DNA of 5,180 nt from Bdellovibrionales bacterium (GTDB lineage Bacteria > Bdellovibrionota > JAFGOL01): NCBI GenBank assembly GCA_022710165.1, contig JAKLHL010000120.1, forward strand, positions 1 to 5,180, written 5' to 3'. The position numbers and the translations under genes were made by a program. Shown here piece after piece: positions 1 to 5,180 of this stretch (its first letter is position 1; the number at the start of each line of letters is the position of its first letter). Below the pieces are notes generated by a model. That model made no database searches. It saw only the letters and a list, made by a program, of their open reading frames with translations, and was not told the origin of the DNA.

Positions 1-1
1 G

Positions 2-154
2 GCATCGAAGGGCCTCAAAATAAATAACTTCTGCATAGCCATCCCAAAACAATTCAAGAAAGAGATAAAACAGTCAACCTTTGACGCAGAGAGCATAAAA
101 GAGTACGAGATCGGAGAAGAAAAGCTTTTTGTCGTCAAAGGCGTTGAATTCTAG
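2..154 (+). CDS. C-terminal fragment of an unidentified protein
   Basis: An open frame runs from the left edge to a TAG at 152-154 and gives the last 50 residues of a protein whose start is outside the window. The fragment is rich in Lys, Glu and Ile (for example FKKEIKQSTFDAE) and ends in FVVKGVEF. It has no signal peptide, membrane segment or metal motif. The closing pattern (an I..P..FKKEI helix, then YEIGEEKLFVVKG) faintly recalls the end of class III nucleotide cyclase domains, but this is too weak for a call. The codon style resembles its neighbours, and comF follows 61 bases later on the same strand, so the two may be co-transcribed. The function is unknown from this piece. Confidence 0.6.
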   Translation, partial: ASKGLKINNFCIAIPKQFKKEIKQSTFDAESIKEYEIGEEKLFVVKGVEF

Positions 155-215
155 ATATCATTCCACGAGCATACAAGCCCTATAACGCTGATCAAAACTT
201 GCATCAATAATTTAT

Positions 216-839
216 ATGCGATGCATGCTTTGCCATATAAAACATGACCCCCTTACACCGTCGGGGCTTTGCCCTTCATGCCTTCAGGGCCTGGAACGAG
301 TTGCATACTCAAGATACTTTATAAGCCCCAAAAGATATACCTTCAGGATGTCTGTGCTTTACTCCTACACCAATAACACAAAAGAGCTCATCCGCAGGTT
401 CAAGTTCTCAAAAGAGCTCGGCCTAAAAAAGGCCATAAGTGCACTGATGCTAGAGAGTGTGGACCTAAAGAACGATCCAGACCTGATAGTACCAGTTCCA
501 TCACACCCTATTGACGAGATAAAGAGGGGTTATTCACACATGCTTATAACAGCCAGAATGTTGTCCAGGATGTCAGGGATTAAATACCGTCAGGTAATAA
601 AGAGGAACTTTTTCCCTCTAATGAAAAGAAGTCAAAAGACCAAGAACAGGGAACAACGGTTAAGGACAAGACCAAGGTTCTCTTTATCCATAGACCCAAA
701 AGAACTGAAAGGTAAAAGGATACTACTCATAGACGATGTTACCACTACTGGCGCCACGATAAAAGAATGCGCACAATTGCTTTTAGAGAATGGTGCAGGA
801 ATAGTAGAGGCTGTTTGCTTGGCGCTTACTCGCCTTTAG
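216..839 (+). CDS. comF: ComF family protein (predicted phosphoribosyltransferase)
   Basis: The protein is 207 residues, slightly short for the ComF family (about 220-240). An N-terminal zinc-ribbon pattern has Cys3, Cys6, Cys19 and Cys22 (CxxC-x12-CxxC). The family segment YSYTNNTKELIRRFKF lies at 49-64, VPVPSHPIDEIKRGYSH at 92-108, a basic KRSQKTKNREQRLR stretch at 137-150, and the PRPP-binding loop LLIDDVTTTGAT at 170-181. ComF proteins are needed for DNA uptake in competent bacteria (B. subtilis ComFC, Haemophilus Com101/ComF), but homologues are common in non-competent bacteria and their substrate is unsettled. The ATG at 216 is chosen because the frame is closed by a TGA at 189-191 with no other ATG, GTG or TTG start between, and because Cys3 belongs to the zinc motif. 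No Shine-Dalgarno sequence precedes it. The 3' end overlaps convergent pth by 14 bases. Family membership is sure; a role in DNA uptake is not. Confidence 0.93.
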   Translation: MRCMLCHIKHDPLTPSGLCPSCLQGLERVAYSRYFISPKRYTFRMSVLYSYTNNTKELIRRFKFSKELGLKKAISALMLESVDLKNDPDLIVPVPSHPIDEIKRGYSHMLITARMLSRMSGIKYRQVIKRNFFPLMKRSQKTKNREQRLRTRPRFSLSIDPKELKGKRILLIDDVTTTGATIKECAQLLLENGAGIVEAVCLALTRL

Positions 840-1434
840 GGTCGTTAAGCGGTTTTGACATAAGGCTTCTGGCCTTTTGTATACCGAAGATCATATATTC
901 GACTATGAACCTTTCACTTCTTGGAAAACAGTCTTCCCACATAAAATCCCATTCTTCTTTTGTAAAATCATCAAGCACGTGGTCTGCAGTTCCTATTCTT
1001 TTGTCTGAAGGTCTTCCAACGCCTATCCTTATCCTGATGAATTTATCGGTATTAAGTTCTGTCATTATGCTCTTTATACCGTTATGGCCGGCGTCCCCTC
1101 CGCTGTCCTTTACCTTTATCTGGCCGAACTCAAGATCAACGTCGTCATGGACCACTATAAGGTTCACACCTGTATCAAATTCCTTGTCCTTGGACCTTGC
1201 AAGACCAACGGCTTTTTTTAAGGCCTCTCCGCTCACGTTCATATATGTAAGCGGTTTTACAAGCTCTACTTTGTTCCTCTGGATCTTTATCTCTGCATTG
1301 GAATAGAGGCTGGTCTCTGCTATCTGCTTGCCCTTGAATTTATTGTACAGATGGTCCAAAAACAAAAACCCGGCGTTGTGCCGGGTTTTTGCGTATTTCG
1401 AACCAGGATTTCCAAGTCCCGCTATAATGAACAT
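826..1434 (-). CDS. pth: Peptidyl-tRNA hydrolase (bacterial Pth family)
   Basis: This cytosolic enzyme cleaves the ester bond of peptidyl-tRNAs that drop off ribosomes, which recycles the tRNA. The protein is 202 residues, normal for the family (about 185-210). Visible signatures are GLGNPG (6-11, with Asn9), TRHNAGF with the catalytic His19, YMNVSGEAL with Asn66, HDDVDLEFG (96-104) with the activating Asp97, SGGDAGHNGIKSI with His117 and Asn118, and RIGVGRP. All match the active-site residues known from the E. coli enzyme. The start lies 8 bases after the rplY stop, and I see no Shine-Dalgarno sequence in that gap, so translation is probably coupled to rplY. Codons 15-26 carry a terminator-like inverted repeat, listed separately. 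The downstream neighbour usual in Proteobacteria, ychF, is replaced by convergent comF, whose 3' end overlaps by 14 bases. Confidence 0.97.
   Translation of the reverse strand: MFIIAGLGNPGSKYAKTRHNAGFLFLDHLYNKFKGKQIAETSLYSNAEIKIQRNKVELVKPLTYMNVSGEALKKAVGLARSKDKEFDTGVNLIVVHDDVDLEFGQIKVKDSGGDAGHNGIKSIMTELNTDKFIRIRIGVGRPSDKRIGTADHVLDDFTKEEWDFMWEDCFPRSERFIVEYMIFGIQKARSLMSKPLNDPKGE
1364..1390. terminator. Terminator-like perfect hairpin inside the start of pth
   Basis: This is a perfect 11-bp inverted repeat, with arms AAAAACCCGGC (1364-1374) and GCCGGGTTTTT (1380-1390) around a 5-base loop. Read on the minus strand, the stem is GC-rich at its top and ends in five T, then G, then five more T (1358-1362). 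This is the form of an intrinsic terminator, lying 45-71 bases into pth and about 53 bases past the rplY stop. On the plus strand it also ends in TTTTT, so it could stop read-through from comF 525 bases upstream. Part of it is forced by the conserved residues RHNAG, whose codons can pair with themselves, but the Arg and Leu codons used here are atypical for the gene. The structure is certain. That it terminates transcription is inferred. Confidence 0.4.
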
Positions 1435-1442
1435 AGCAGAAC

Positions 1443-2177
1443 TTATTTCTTATCCTTTTTAGCTTCTTTGCCTGCTTCTGGAGCAGCCTTAGCATCAGCC
1501 TTTGCAGCACCCTCAGCGGCTGGTTTAGCGCCTTCAGCGCCAGCCTCTGCTGTAGCAGCAGCGCCTTCAACACCCTCTGCACCCTCAGCTGTTGGAGCAG
1601 GAGCCTCAACTTTCTCTTTAACTATCCTTACTGATATAAGTGCGAAAGACTTGTCATCAACTATCTTGATGCTCTCGCTCAACTTAACGTCAGAAACGTG
1701 GAGAACGTCGTTAAGGTTCATCTTGCTGATGTCTATGGTTATCTTGTCTGGAATATCAGTTGGAAGACACTCAAGTTTGAGCTCTCTTCTCTGTACGTCC
1801 ATTACTCCGCCCTGCTTCAAGCCTTCAGGCTCGCCAACGTATTCGATAGGAACACTGATCGTGATCTTCTCGCCCTTTCTTATCTCTATAAGGTCTACGT
1901 TAAGGTAAGTATCCAAAACAGGATCTTTCTGAACTTCTTTTATAAGAGCAGATGTCCCGTTAAGCTTGGAATCCTCTGACTTGAACACAAGTATGGAAGA
2001 CCTTCCATATTTGCTCAACAGTTTTGCGAACTCCTTCACTTCTATCGATAGTGGGACGTTCTTTTCCATGTGTCTGCCGTAAAGGATAGCAGGTATGTTA
2101 CCTTGACCCCTGAACCTTCCAAGTTCATTCTTGGTCATTTCTCCTCTTACTCTAACATTGATCTCAACACTTTTCAT
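1443..2177 (-). CDS. rplY: 50S ribosomal protein L25/TL5, Ctc form
   Basis: This protein binds 5S rRNA in the large ribosomal subunit. At 244 residues it is the long two-domain Ctc/TL5 form rather than the short 94-residue E. coli L25. The 5S-binding N-terminal domain covers about residues 1-95 (RGQGNIPAILYGRH near 23-36, then KDPVLDTYLNVDLIEI at 84-99). The all-beta C-terminal domain covers about 96-188 (IPIEYVGEPEGLKQGG-type region near 109-124, LPTDIPDKITIDIS near 138-151). A 55-residue tail rich in Ala, Glu, Gly and Lys follows and is probably disordered. A strong GGAGGT sits 8 bases before the ATG and supports the start. The prs stop is 26 bases upstream and the pth start 8 bases downstream, an order conserved from Bacillus (prs-ctc-pth) to Pseudomonas (prs-rplY-pth). 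In Bacillus ctc is a general stress gene; nothing here shows such control. Confidence 0.96.
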   Translation of the reverse strand: MKSVEINVRVRGEMTKNELGRFRGQGNIPAILYGRHMEKNVPLSIEVKEFAKLLSKYGRSSILVFKSEDSKLNGTSALIKEVQKDPVLDTYLNVDLIEIRKGEKITISVPIEYVGEPEGLKQGGVMDVQRRELKLECLPTDIPDKITIDISKMNLNDVLHVSDVKLSESIKIVDDKSFALISVRIVKEKVEAPAPTAEGAEGVEGAAATAEAGAEGAKPAAEGAAKADAKAAPEAGKEAKKDKK

Positions 2178-2185
2178 TTCACCAA

Positions 2186-2191
2186 ACCTCC
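2186..2191 (-). promoter_or_regulatory. Ribosome binding site of rplY
   Basis: GGAGGT on the minus strand, 8 bases before the rplY ATG, is the best Shine-Dalgarno match I noticed in the window. It fits strong independent initiation for a ribosomal protein, in contrast to the pth start downstream, which has none visible. Confidence 0.8.
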
Positions 2192-2203
2192 GTCGTTGTT
2201 ACA

Positions 2204-3154
2204 CTATATGAAGAGAGAACTTACTGACTCTCTCAAATGTATCCTTCTTATCCCTTCGCCCAGTAAAGACGCTATCGAAAGCACCCTTATCTTTGAAAGG
2301 TTCCTTGCCTGTTCTGTCTGCGGGATAGTGTCCGTTATGTAAACTTCTTCAAGCACGGACTCATGTATCCTGGATATCGCAGGGCCAGAAAAAACACCGT
2401 GTGTAGCGGCAGCTATCACCTTTGTAGCCCCGTTGTCCTTTACGGCCTGGGCTGTATTGCAAAGTGTGCCGGCTGTGTCTATCATGTCGTCTATTATAAG
2501 GGCAACGCTGTCCTTTACGTCGCCTATCAAATGCATTACCTTTGCTTCGTTTGGAGCGGTCCTTCTTTTATCAACTATCGCAAAGCCGCAGCCAAGTTTT
2601 GAAGCGAACCATCTTGCCCTGTCAACACCGCCTGCATCAGGAGACACCACGGTCAGTTTCTGTCCGTGATATTCGGTCTGCAGTTTGTTCAAAAGAACTG
2701 GGGCGGCATATATATTGTCAAAAGGCATATTAAAGAATCCCTGTATCTGTCCTGAGTGAAGGTCCACGCTGAGCACCCTTGTTGCACCGGCTGTCTGTAA
2801 AAGGTCTGCGGCCAGTCTTGCTGTGATAGGCGTACGAGGAGTTACCTTTCTATCCTGTCTTGCATATCCAAAATAAGGGATTATAACGTTCACACTGTTA
2901 GCTGAAGCTCTTTTGCAAGTATCAAGTATTATCAAAAGCTCCATTAAGTTGTCGTTAACCGGACGGCATGTAGACTGCACAAGGTAAACATCGTTACCCC
3001 TGATGCTCTCTTTTATCTCGACAAAGACTTCACCGTCAGCGAACCTTCTTACGTCCATCGGTGTGATCGGGACGCCAAGATAACCTGCAACTTTTTTTGA
3101 AAGTTCAGGATTGGAAGTTCCGGTCAAAAGTCTCATACTGCCGTTTAAACTCAT
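2204..3154 (-). CDS. prs: Ribose-phosphate pyrophosphokinase (PRPP synthetase)
   Basis: The enzyme transfers pyrophosphate from ATP to ribose 5-phosphate to make PRPP, the precursor of purines, pyrimidines, NAD, histidine and tryptophan. With the start at 3154 it has 316 residues, typical for class I enzymes. Visible signatures are SGTSNPEL-like TGTSNPELSKK (11-21), FADGEVFVEI (38-47), ATP-site FGYARQDRK (95-103), VDLHSGQIQGFF with the metal/active-site His132 (130-141), SPDAGGVDRAR (171-181), the catalytic Lys/Arg segment DKRRTAPNEAKV (195-206), and the PRPP loop IIDDMIDTAGT (220-230). The ATG at 3154 has GGAG seven bases upstream and gives the usual family N-terminus. A longer reading from 3235 would run into the tRNA gene and is rejected. 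A shorter start at 3136 lacks a Shine-Dalgarno sequence. It lies between tRNA-Gln and rplY on one probable transcript. Confidence 0.97.
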   Translation of the reverse strand: MSLNGSMRLLTGTSNPELSKKVAGYLGVPITPMDVRRFADGEVFVEIKESIRGNDVYLVQSTCRPVNDNLMELLIILDTCKRASANSVNVIIPYFGYARQDRKVTPRTPITARLAADLLQTAGATRVLSVDLHSGQIQGFFNMPFDNIYAAPVLLNKLQTEYHGQKLTVVSPDAGGVDRARWFASKLGCGFAIVDKRRTAPNEAKVMHLIGDVKDSVALIIDDMIDTAGTLCNTAQAVKDNGATKVIAAATHGVFSGPAISRIHESVLEEVYITDTIPQTEQARNLSKIRVLSIASLLGEGIRRIHLRESVSSLFI

Positions 3155-3161
3155 GTTCTTT

Positions 3162-3165
3162 CTCC
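3162..3165 (-). promoter_or_regulatory. Ribosome binding site that fixes the prs start
   Basis: GGAG (within CGGAGAAAG) lies 7 bases before the ATG at 3154. No comparable site precedes the upstream in-frame ATG at 3235, which is inside the tRNA, or the downstream ATG at 3136. This decides the 316-residue reading. Confidence 0.75.
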
Positions 3166-3198
3166 GTCCTATATTTTTTAAGGCAAACCTATTTTTAC

Positions 3199-3275
3199 TG
3201 GCTGGGGCGCCAGGACTCGAACCTGGGAAATGCAAGGATCAAAACCTTGTGCCTTACCAGCTTGGCTACGCCCCA
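3199..3275 (-). tRNA. tRNA-Gln (anticodon TTG)
   Basis: The minus strand folds into a full cloverleaf. The acceptor stem is TGGGGCG paired with CGCCCCA, the discriminator is G73, and the 3' CCA is encoded. The D arm is GCCAAGCTGGTAAGGC, the anticodon stem CAAGG/CCTTG holds loop TTTTGAT (anticodon TTG, reading CAA and by wobble CAG), and the T arm is CCAGG-TTCGAGT-CCTGG. The weak U1-A72 first pair and G73 are typical identity features of glutamine tRNAs. The variable loop CATTTC has 6 bases where 5 is usual. The 5' end is 6 bases after the spoVG stop and the 3' end is 44 bases before prs. A tRNA-Gln between ispE and prs is also found in Pseudomonas. RNase P and 3' processing would split the transcript here. 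Confidence 0.97.
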
Positions 3276-3281
3276 AGCACT

Positions 3282-3602
3282 TTACGCGCCTGTATGGTGG
3301 CCTTGGCCGTCCTTTTCAGATTCGTAATCTCTTTTATTAGCATCTGGAGATTTTAGTGCTTCATTGTACTTTTCAAAGATGGCTTTCTCCAGAGTCTCTC
3401 TCATCTCTGCGTTCGAAGGATGCACAATGTCACGGTAGCTACCGTCTTTCATCCTTCTGCTAGGCATAGCAACAAAAAGTCTGTTGTTGCCCTGGATAAC
3501 TTTGAGGTCACGCACTACGAAGCTGTTCTCAAAAGTAACAGTAACGTAGGCCTTCAGTTTGTCTTCGTTCACTGGGTAAACTTTGATCTCTGTGATCTTC
3601 AT
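3282..3602 (-). CDS. spoVG: SpoVG family nucleic-acid-binding regulator
   Basis: The protein is 106 residues, close to the 97 of Bacillus SpoVG, and aligns from the first residue: MKITEIKVYPVNED (1-14), FVVRDLKVIQGNN (28-40), LFVAMPSRR (42-50), then DGSYRDIVHPSN (53-64). These are the conserved core motifs. The C-terminal 20 or so residues are charged and variable. SpoVG proteins bind RNA and DNA and act as global regulators (septation and sporulation in Bacillus, virulence in Staphylococcus and Listeria, DNA and RNA binding in Borrelia). The family is widespread in non-sporulating bacteria, so sporulation is not implied. The ATG overlaps the ispE stop as ATGA, and GAGG lies 6 bases upstream, inside the end of ispE. 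The stop is only 6 bases before the tRNA 5' end. Confidence 0.95.
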   Translation of the reverse strand: MKITEIKVYPVNEDKLKAYVTVTFENSFVVRDLKVIQGNNRLFVAMPSRRMKDGSYRDIVHPSNAEMRETLEKAIFEKYNEALKSPDANKRDYESEKDGQGHHTGA

Positions 3603-4471
3603 ACTGAACCTCTCAAAACTTTTGTTTTGCAGAAAAACCAGTTCTTGTTACCGGCTTCATTGATTTTAGTTACGTCCCTGTCGAAGATCGCAAAAACCGA
3701 ACTACCGCTCCCGCTCATCATGCAAGAGATAGGTTTGTGGCCCTCCAAGAAACGCTTTACCTCTAAAATCTCTGGAAGCAGTTCAACACTTGGAACCTCC
3801 AGATCATTGCCAAGTTCCTTAAGTCCTTCTGCCTCTTTAAGTCCTTGAAAAGCAAGACTCTTCAAGTGTTCCTTGCGTTTAGCATTTAAGCTTTTTAATG
3901 TCAAATTTAAATTAAGATTGCTATATACCTTGGCAGTATCAAGACCAGCAAGGGGTTTGGCTATTAGTACCCAGTAGTCCCTTAAGAGCTCAAAAGTAGA
4001 CAGTTTTTCGCCTATACCCTCTACAAAAGCTGGTTTACCCTCAACAAAAAAAGGCACATCAGCCCCCACCTTTAAGCCAATTTCCTTTAATTCCGATGGC
4101 TTAAGGCCAAGGCCCAAGAACTCGTTAAGCCCCCTTATGAACGCCCCTGCATCAGAGCTCCCACCCCCAAGCCCTGCCTGAGGTGGTATGTTCTTTTGGA
4201 TGTGAACCTTCAAACCCTGTTTTATTCCGGTAAGTTCCTTGATAGCCTTGTATGCCTTATAGACCGTGTTCTTTTTGGGATCATCACAACTGAACGCAAA
4301 AGGACCTTCTGCACTTATGCTTATATCCTGGGTCCGGTCATCTTTTTCTATGTTCACAAGATCATAGAGCCCTACCGGTAAAAATATGGACGCAAGCTCA
4401 TGATACCCGTCCGGTCTTTTGTCTGTGATGTAAAGCCCAAGGTTTATTTTTGCAGGTGCTGATACTTTCAT
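3599..4471 (-). CDS. ispE: 4-diphosphocytidyl-2-C-methyl-D-erythritol kinase
   Basis: This cytosolic GHMP kinase phosphorylates the 2-hydroxyl of CDP-methylerythritol with ATP, a middle step of the non-mevalonate (MEP) route to isoprenoids. The length of 290 residues matches the family (E. coli 283). Visible motifs are APAKINLGLYI with catalytic Lys8 (5-15), RPDGYHEL (19-26), the ATP loop PPQAGLGGGSSDAGA (96-110), GADVPFF with catalytic Asp138 (136-142), LGNDLE (220-225), and the C-terminal glycine-rich loop MSGSGSSVFAIF (252-263). A Leu/Lys-rich stretch at about 186-220 carries a short GLKE repeat. The start overlaps the htrA stop and the stop overlaps the spoVG start, both as ATGA, so translation is probably coupled through all three. 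No strong Shine-Dalgarno sequence precedes the ATG. Confidence 0.97.
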   Translation of the reverse strand: MKVSAPAKINLGLYITDKRPDGYHELASIFLPVGLYDLVNIEKDDRTQDISISAEGPFAFSCDDPKKNTVYKAYKAIKELTGIKQGLKVHIQKNIPPQAGLGGGSSDAGAFIRGLNEFLGLGLKPSELKEIGLKVGADVPFFVEGKPAFVEGIGEKLSTFELLRDYWVLIAKPLAGLDTAKVYSNLNLNLTLKSLNAKRKEHLKSLAFQGLKEAEGLKELGNDLEVPSVELLPEILEVKRFLEGHKPISCMMSGSGSSVFAIFDRDVTKINEAGNKNWFFCKTKVLRGSV

Positions 4472-5180
4472 TCGTTGAACGCCAGTATCATCGTTGCATT
4501 GCCTCTTTTTATCCTAAGCATGTTCATCCCTTTTTTCTTGTACAGCTTGTAAAAATCAGAGGTCTTTGTTACTTTTTCCCTGTTAACCTCAAGTATTATG
4601 TCGCCTGGTTCAAGTCCGGCAACGCCAGCCCTTGAGTCTTCGCTGATATCTTTTACGACAACGCCTTGGTCCGTTCCTTCAACAGAGATCCCGACGTCGT
4701 TCTTTCCTATTATGTCCTTTTCAAGCTCTTCAGACTTTTTTTCTGCAAGAACTATGTGCAGGGTCCTTTTTGTGTTGTCCCTTATGACTTCCATCGGATA
4801 GGTCTTTCCAGCGTCGGCTCTTTTAACGGCCATGCTAAGGTCCATTGCGTTGTTTATTTCTTTACCGTCAAAACTTACGACCACATCATAAGGCTTTACA
4901 CCCGCTCTTTTTGCAGGAGCACCATCTATGACCTCTGTTATTACAGCACCCTGGTCAATGTTCTTAAGCTTAAGGCTCTCTGATATCTCGTCTGTAAGGT
5001 CAGACAAAGAAACACCCAGCCAGCCATGCTTGTGAATTATCTTCTCGCCCTTGGCGAGCTTTAAAAGATCACGTTTTACGTTGTTGATGGGTATGGCAAA
5101 ACCAATTCCCTCTATAGGCACAAAACCCATCTGTCTGTTTATCGCCGTATTTATTCCTATGACCTCTCCATTTATGTTAA
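4468..5180 (-). CDS. HtrA/DegP-family serine protease, C-terminal part with two PDZ domains
   Basis: The visible 236 residues are the end of an envelope protein-quality-control protease; its start lies beyond the right edge. The reading begins NINGEVIGINTAI, followed by GIGFAIPINNV (24-34). This is the end of the trypsin-like domain just after the catalytic GNSGGP motif, which is therefore out of view. PDZ1 covers about 50-147, with the carboxylate-binding loop WLGVSLSD (53-60) and APAKRAGVKPYDVVVSFDG. PDZ2 covers about 162-236, with SRAGVAGLEPGDIILEVN. Two PDZ domains match the DegP/DegQ/MucD type rather than the single-PDZ DegS type, but the exact orthologue cannot be told without the N-terminus. 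An ATG at 5130 inside the fragment is not the true start because the conserved protease sequence continues upstream. The stop overlaps ispE by ATGA. Such proteases act in the periplasm, which suggests a diderm cell. Confidence 0.93.
   Translation of the reverse strand, partial: NINGEVIGINTAINRQMGFVPIEGIGFAIPINNVKRDLLKLAKGEKIIHKHGWLGVSLSDLTDEISESLKLKNIDQGAVITEVIDGAPAKRAGVKPYDVVVSFDGKEINNAMDLSMAVKRADAGKTYPMEVIRDNTKRTLHIVLAEKKSEELEKDIIGKNDVGISVEGTDQGVVVKDISEDSRAGVAGLEPGDIILEVNREKVTKTSDFYKLYKKKGMNMLRIKRGNATMILAFNE

Noticed and set aside
821..836. A small GGCG/CGCC hairpin followed by TTT near the comF stop
   Set aside because: The stem is only 4 bp with a 6-base loop and three T, too weak to call a terminator.
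1340..1609. A minus-strand open frame rich in Leu, Gln and Arg overlapping the rplY tail and the start of pth
   Set aside because: It is the low-complexity GCN-rich tail of rplY read in another frame, and the conserved rplY and pth frames explain the region.
767..1908. Two long plus-strand open frames (767-1306 and 1351-1908) opposite pth and rplY
   Set aside because: They are antisense shadows of clear conserved genes. Their translations are Ser/Leu/Ala-rich without any recognised motif, and the Ala/Ser stretch only mirrors the repetitive rplY tail.
3155..3198. A possible promoter for prs in the gap after the tRNA
   Set aside because: There are AT-rich words such as AATATAGG but no matching -35 element at normal spacing.
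3155..3235. An in-frame extension of prs by 27 codons to an ATG at 3235
   Set aside because: The extension runs through the 3' half of the tRNA-Gln gene, has no family similarity, and the ATG at 3154 has a good ribosome site and gives the normal prs length.
3097..3356. Plus-strand open frames across the tRNA, one containing GAPGLEPGK-like text
   Set aside because: The apparent motif comes from the antisense of the tRNA T arm and acceptor stem, a common false protein call over tRNA genes.
1..5180. A hidden mobile, defence, CRISPR or otherwise novel system
   Set aside because: No transposase, integrase, terminal repeats, spaced repeat array, toxin-antitoxin pair or unexplained gap is present. 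The window is almost wholly filled by recognised housekeeping genes.

Overview
The window is a compact block of bacterial housekeeping genes at moderate GC (about 45% by eye). Six protein genes and one tRNA lie head to tail on the minus strand. In transcription order they are an HtrA/DegP-type protease (its start is outside the window), ispE, spoVG, tRNA-Gln(UUG), prs, rplY/ctc and pth. A comF-type gene and the tail of an unidentified gene lie on the plus strand at the left end and converge on pth.

Minus strand, right to left: htrA and ispE share an ATGA stop/start overlap, and so do ispE and spoVG. Six bases separate the spoVG stop from the tRNA, 44 bases separate the tRNA from prs, 26 separate prs from rplY, and 8 separate rplY from pth. 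I see no convincing promoter or terminator in these gaps, so one long transcript cut at the tRNA is the simplest reading. Any main promoter would lie beyond the right edge. Plus strand: positions 2-154 encode a 50-residue C-terminal fragment. After a 61-base gap comes comF, whose 3' end overlaps the 3' end of pth by 14 bases. No stretch above 300 bases lacks a gene.

The functions are PRPP synthesis (prs), a predicted phosphoribosyltransferase (comF), isoprenoid precursor synthesis (ispE), an RNA/DNA-binding regulator (spoVG), and translation (rplY, pth, tRNA-Gln), beside envelope protein quality control (htrA). The order resembles the Firmicutes cluster ispE-purR-yabJ-spoVG-glmU-prs-ctc-pth and the pseudomonad cluster ispE-tRNA-Gln-prs-rplY-pth-ychF. 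It carries spoVG as in the first and the tRNA as in the second. With an HtrA protease upstream, this suggests a diderm bacterium outside the Gammaproteobacteria, such as a deltaproteobacterial or Omnitrophota/Elusimicrobiota-like lineage. That placement is an inference and not firm.

I find no new defence, mobile or CRISPR system. The most interesting signal is a perfect 11-bp terminator-like hairpin inside the first codons of pth. Its synonymous codon choices are atypical for the gene. Next are the almost direct joining of spoVG to the tRNA and the mixed gene order.
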